From positions 186,001-250,000 of the forward strand of contig OZ244982.1 in assembly GCA_965223115.1 (NCBI GenBank): a DNA stretch of 64,000 bases, read 5' to 3'. The stretch is from CBDCUI01 sp965223115 (GTDB taxonomy: Bacteria; Pseudomonadota; Gammaproteobacteria; UBA4575). Made by a program: the position numbers and the translations under genes. The notes beneath the pieces were generated by a model, which ran no database searches, was not told the DNA's origin, and saw only the letters and a program-made list of their open reading frames with translations. Shown here piece by piece: positions 61,747-64,000 of this stretch (positions are counted from its first letter, which is position 1; each line of letters begins with the position of its first letter).

Positions 61747-62136
61747 ATGCAATCACCTGTACAAATAACATTTAGAGGTTTTGAGCATTCGGACTTTGTT
61801 GAGGCAAAGATTCGTGAGAAGGCTGAAAAACTTGAGCAGTATTATCCGCATATTACGAGTTGCCGTGTCATTGTTGAAGCTGAACATCATCGCCATCACA
61901 AAGGAAACTTATATAATGTGAGGATTGACATAAATGTTCCAGGAAAAGAAATTGTAGTAAGTCAAAAAAAGCATGAAAAGCATGCACATGAAGATGTATA
62001 TGTTGCAATTCGTGATGCATTTGATGCGGCAAAAAGGCAATTAGAAGATTATGCACGTGTACGCAGAGGGGATGTTAAAAGTCACGAGGCTCATTCAAGA
62101 GGCTCTCGAGAAAAACGCACATTTTCAGAAGATTAG
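61747..62136 (+). CDS. hpf: Ribosome hibernation/translation inhibitor, HPF/RaiA family
   Basis: 129 residues. The S30AE domain QITFRGFEHSDFVEAKIREKAEKLEQYYPHIT leads the chain and the AIRDAFDAAKRQLEDYARVRR helix closes it; a short basic tail replaces the long C-terminal domain, so it is a short-form factor. It blocks the decoding and mRNA sites and stores ribosomes. Most genomes carry another hpf near rpoN; this copy with an FNR-type promoter may serve oxygen limitation. Confidence 0.9.
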   Translation: MQSPVQITFRGFEHSDFVEAKIREKAEKLEQYYPHITSCRVIVEAEHHRHHKGNLYNVRIDINVPGKEIVVSQKKHEKHAHEDVYVAIRDAFDAAKRQLEDYARVRRGDVKSHEAHSRGSREKRTFSED

Positions 62137-62229
62137 TTTTGAATAAAGTGGAGCGGAAGCACAAGTAAAAGTAACTATAGTAAGTTTTTCAGGCAAACAA
62201 ATACCTGGAGTTACAGGGGATTTATAATT

Positions 62230-62433
62230 TTACTGGTGAATTAAACCTTTTTGGTTGGAGGGTACTTCACTTGGTGGTTTTTCAGGCACTTCAATGGGGC
62301 TGGGGTTGATTTCTGGTGGGTTGTCTAATGGTATCTCTGTGGGAGTTTGTTTAGATGGTGTTTCAGGTGGACTAGCAGGTGGGATCTCGGGATCACCATT
62401 TTTACCTTGTATATACTTTGTTTCAGTGGCCAT
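62230..62433 (-). CDS. Small proline-rich protein
   Basis: 67 residues. After KYIQGKNGDPEIPP the chain is dominated by Pro-Glu/Ser-Pro repeats (PPETPSKQTPTEIPLDNPP), predicted disordered and cytoplasmic. Such tiny Pro-rich proteins occur in related genomes, but function is unknown. Starts 3 bp after the stop of the small membrane peptide, so coupled. The Gly-rich reverse frame is just its complement. Confidence 0.55.
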   Translation of the reverse strand: MATETKYIQGKNGDPEIPPASPPETPSKQTPTEIPLDNPPEINPSPIEVPEKPPSEVPSNQKGLIHQ

Positions 62434-62436
62434 TCT

Positions 62437-62535
62437 TTAGAGCTGTGAAAGTATTGGGCTTGAAAAGATAATGATCAATGCCAGTATTGCAATCATGAGT
62501 AATATAATCATTTTATGTTTAGCCATTTTTTCCAT
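62437..62535 (-). CDS. 32-residue single-helix membrane peptide
   Basis: MEKMAKHK then a continuous hydrophobic run of about 20 residues (IILLMIAILALIIIF) and a short tail SSPILSQL. AGGAAA precedes the ATG. A short, clean positive-inside layout suggests a regulatory or stress-related membrane peptide. It precedes the Pro-rich gene. A near-consensus FNR-type site and a TACTAT hexamer lie upstream. Confidence 0.55.
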   Translation of the reverse strand: MEKMAKHKMIILLMIAILALIIIFSSPILSQL

Positions 62536-62601
62536 TGTGTGTTTCCTATTCCTATGGATTTTTAGTTAAGTTAAATAGTACTTGTTGTTATGGCAAGTAA
62601 A

Positions 62602-62615
62602 TTGACATAAATCAT
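62602..62615 (-). promoter_or_regulatory. FNR-type site (imperfect) upstream of the small membrane peptide
   Basis: Plus-strand TTGACATAAATCAT (TTGAC-N4-ATCAT). On the minus strand TACTAT (62580-62575) is within one base of class II spacing. It overlaps the last codons of the DUF3775 gene. Confidence 0.42.
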
Positions 62616-63025
62616 CTTACTTCATAATCTTCTGTTGAATAACCTAGTTTAGTTAAGCCTTCTTCCAAGTAATTGGATAGTAAAGGGGTGCCGATCAAGT
62701 AATCTGCCGTATTATTAGTCCAGCTATCGCCTGCTTCTTGTAGAGCGTCGTCCCATTCTTCTGTTGAATATGTTCCACGCCCTAACCACATTAGTGCCAC
62801 TAATTGCACTTGCTGATCAGGTTCTAAATCATCAATCATTGATTTGAGTTCGTTATAGGTTGGATCATCCATATGATCCGCAAGTACTTGCATTGCCCAA
62901 TCAGAAGTTGAGCTTAACGGCTCTTCAGGGATGGAAACTTGCTCTTTGGCATGAAATTCACGAGCCAAAATTATAATATAACCTATGGTTTCAGGGTTAA
63001 CAGCTAATTGTGTTTTTTCATCCAT
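62612..63025 (-). CDS. DUF3775 domain protein
   Basis: 137 residues from ATG 63025; a GTG at 63037 overlaps the ftsH stop and is the alternative. LAVNPETIGYIIILAREFHAKE at the start and DLEPDQQVQLVALMWLGRG in the middle are typical of DUF3775. Acidic, cytoplasmic, function unknown. Directly after ftsH on the same strand, so probably co-transcribed and possibly related to FtsH activity. Confidence 0.82.
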   Translation of the reverse strand: MDEKTQLAVNPETIGYIIILAREFHAKEQVSIPEEPLSSTSDWAMQVLADHMDDPTYNELKSMIDDLEPDQQVQLVALMWLGRGTYSTEEWDDALQEAGDSWTNNTADYLIGTPLLSNYLEEGLTKLGYSTEDYEVR

Positions 63026-63033
63026 TTTTAATA

Positions 63034-64000
63034 TCACACTATTTTAATACTTGCTGCTAAAGGAATTTGTTTCTGCAGTAATTTAAGTTCTGTCTCAGCT
63101 AAAGTTTCTTTTTCAAGTAACATTTTAGCACCATTTTCAAGCACATCTCGGTTTTGAATTAAAATGTTTGTTGCTTTCTTAAATGCAGTGTTGATGAGTT
63201 CTCGTACAGCACAATCTATTTCGCGTGCGGTTTCTTCACTAAAGTCTCGCTTATTTAATCCTGTTATGCCTTCTAAAAACAAAGGTGCTTCCTCTTGATA
63301 GACAACTTGACCAAGTTTTTCGTCCATGCCGTATCTTGTGACCATGCTTCTTGCAATATCAGTTGCTTTAGCAAGATCATCCGCAGCACCTGTAGATAGA
63401 TGTTTAAAAACCAGTTGCTCTGATGCACGACCACCAAGCAGTACTGCCATTTTGTTTTCAAGCTCTTCTCGTGTCATTAAAAATCGATCTTCAGTGGGGC
63501 GTTGTATAGTATAACCGAGTGCGCCGATGCCTCTTGGGATAATAGAAATTTTATGTACTGGATCTATACCTGGTAATGACATTGCAACAAGGGCATGTCC
63601 CATTTCGTGGTGTGCAACGACTTCTCTTTCTTTTGAGTTAAGTAAGCGGTTTTTCTTTTCAAGTCCTGCTACGATTCGTTCAATTGCTTGGCTAAAATCA
63701 TCTAGAGTAACTTCATTACCTTTACGTCGGGTTGCTAACAATGCAGCCTCATTGACTAAGTTAGCAAGGTCGGCCCCAGTAAAACCAGGTGTTAATGCTG
63801 CTATGCTTTCTAAATCAATATCTTTAGACAGCTGAATTTTTTTAATGTGTACTTTTAGAATTTGCACACGCCCTAGTTTATCTGGGCGATCAACAAGCAC
63901 TTGTCGATCAAATCGTCCAGCACGCAAAAGAGCAGGATCTAAAATTTCCGGACGATTCGTTGCAGCTAACAAGACTAATCCTTTACTTGGGTCAAAACCA
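63034..64000 (-). CDS. ftsH: ATP-dependent zinc metalloprotease FtsH, C-terminal part (5' end outside window)
   Basis: Open to the right edge, continuing as G-F-D-P-S-K-G-L-V-L-L-A-A-T-N-R-P before 63972, so the N-terminus and Walker motifs lie outside. Seen here: the second region of homology AATNRPEILDPALLRAGRFD, the zinc site HEMGH and the third ligand in the VLLGGRASEQLVF region. The C-terminal tail after HEMGH is about 40 residues shorter than in E. coli FtsH. The stress-island location and short tail suggest a second, accessory FtsH, as in known heat-resistance islands; that is inference. Confidence 0.93.
   Translation of the reverse strand, partial: GFDPSKGLVLLAATNRPEILDPALLRAGRFDRQVLVDRPDKLGRVQILKVHIKKIQLSKDIDLESIAALTPGFTGADLANLVNEAALLATRRKGNEVTLDDFSQAIERIVAGLEKKNRLLNSKEREVVAHHEMGHALVAMSLPGIDPVHKISIIPRGIGALGYTIQRPTEDRFLMTREELENKMAVLLGGRASEQLVFKHLSTGAADDLAKATDIARSMVTRYGMDEKLGQVVYQEEAPLFLEGITGLNKRDFSEETAREIDCAVRELINTAFKKATNILIQNRDVLENGAKMLLEKETLAETELKLLQKQIPLAASIKIV

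Noticed and set aside
62255..62440. Gly-rich plus-strand frame opposite the proline-rich gene
   Set aside because: It is the reverse complement of Pro-rich codons (GGN against CCN) and has no ribosome site.
1..64000. CRISPR arrays, rRNA genes, intact insertion sequences
   Set aside because: No regularly spaced repeats, no rRNA signatures and no transposase-like frames were seen on reading both strands.

Overview
The window is AT-rich bacterial chromosome, most likely from a free-living, probably aquatic gammaproteobacterium. The clearest evidence is housekeeping order: hemA-prfA-prmC diverging from a TPR lipoprotein-lolB-ispE-tRNA-Gln set, mreBCD, gatCAB, rnd, and a BolA/IbaG gene. Coding is dense, genes lie on both strands, and there are several lipoproteins, tripartite efflux systems and small c-type cytochromes.

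Layout. 1-10.8 kb: the 3' end of a lytic transglycosylase gene, a large haem-binding lipoprotein, a YheT-like hydrolase, and metY behind what looks like two tandem SAM-II-type riboswitches with an intrinsic terminator between them. Then come a small HEXXH protein, two cytochromes c, ibaG, rnd, a ChaN-like gene and a dynamin-like GTPase. 10.8-30.1 kb is core genome: mreBCD (mreC apparently starts at AUA), gatCAB, an outer membrane factor/adaptor/RND efflux operon, prmC-prfA-hemA, TPR-lolB-ispE and tRNA-Gln. 30.1-39.2 kb is bounded by a 32-bp repeat of the tRNA-Gln 3' end and looks like an integrated island. It holds MscS and CorA channels, a RimB-like protease/RimK ligase/aspartoacylase-like cassette, MgtE, a PP2C phosphatase and a stub resembling an integrase N-terminus. 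39.4-45.9 kb is a Cu(I)/Ag(I) efflux operon (CusC, CusB with a fused CusF domain, CusA) behind a Cys/His-rich secreted protein.

46.0-64.0 kb is the most interesting part. It is a run of stress and survival genes: two paralogous cytochromes c, a DsrC-like protein, Hsp20, ChaB, a host-attachment-type protein, DUF4404, a B12-dependent ribonucleotide reductase, an ABC export system, CbpA/CbpM, an isoaspartyl methyltransferase-erythromycin esterase fusion with an uncharacterised partner, TrxC, a ribosome hibernation factor, tiny membrane and proline-rich proteins, DUF3775 and an FtsH. Intergenic spaces here contain repeated FNR-type palindromes (TTGAT-N4-ATCAA and near variants). In at least five cases a -10-like hexamer lies at or within one base of the place expected for a class II FNR promoter centred at -41.5. 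I infer an oxygen-limitation stress/dormancy regulon: protein repair (methyltransferase, chaperones, FtsH, thioredoxin), ribosome storage, O2-independent dNTP synthesis and alternative electron carriers. No fnr-like gene is in the window.

No CRISPR array, rRNA or intact insertion sequence was seen. All family assignments come from reading motifs; no database search was possible.
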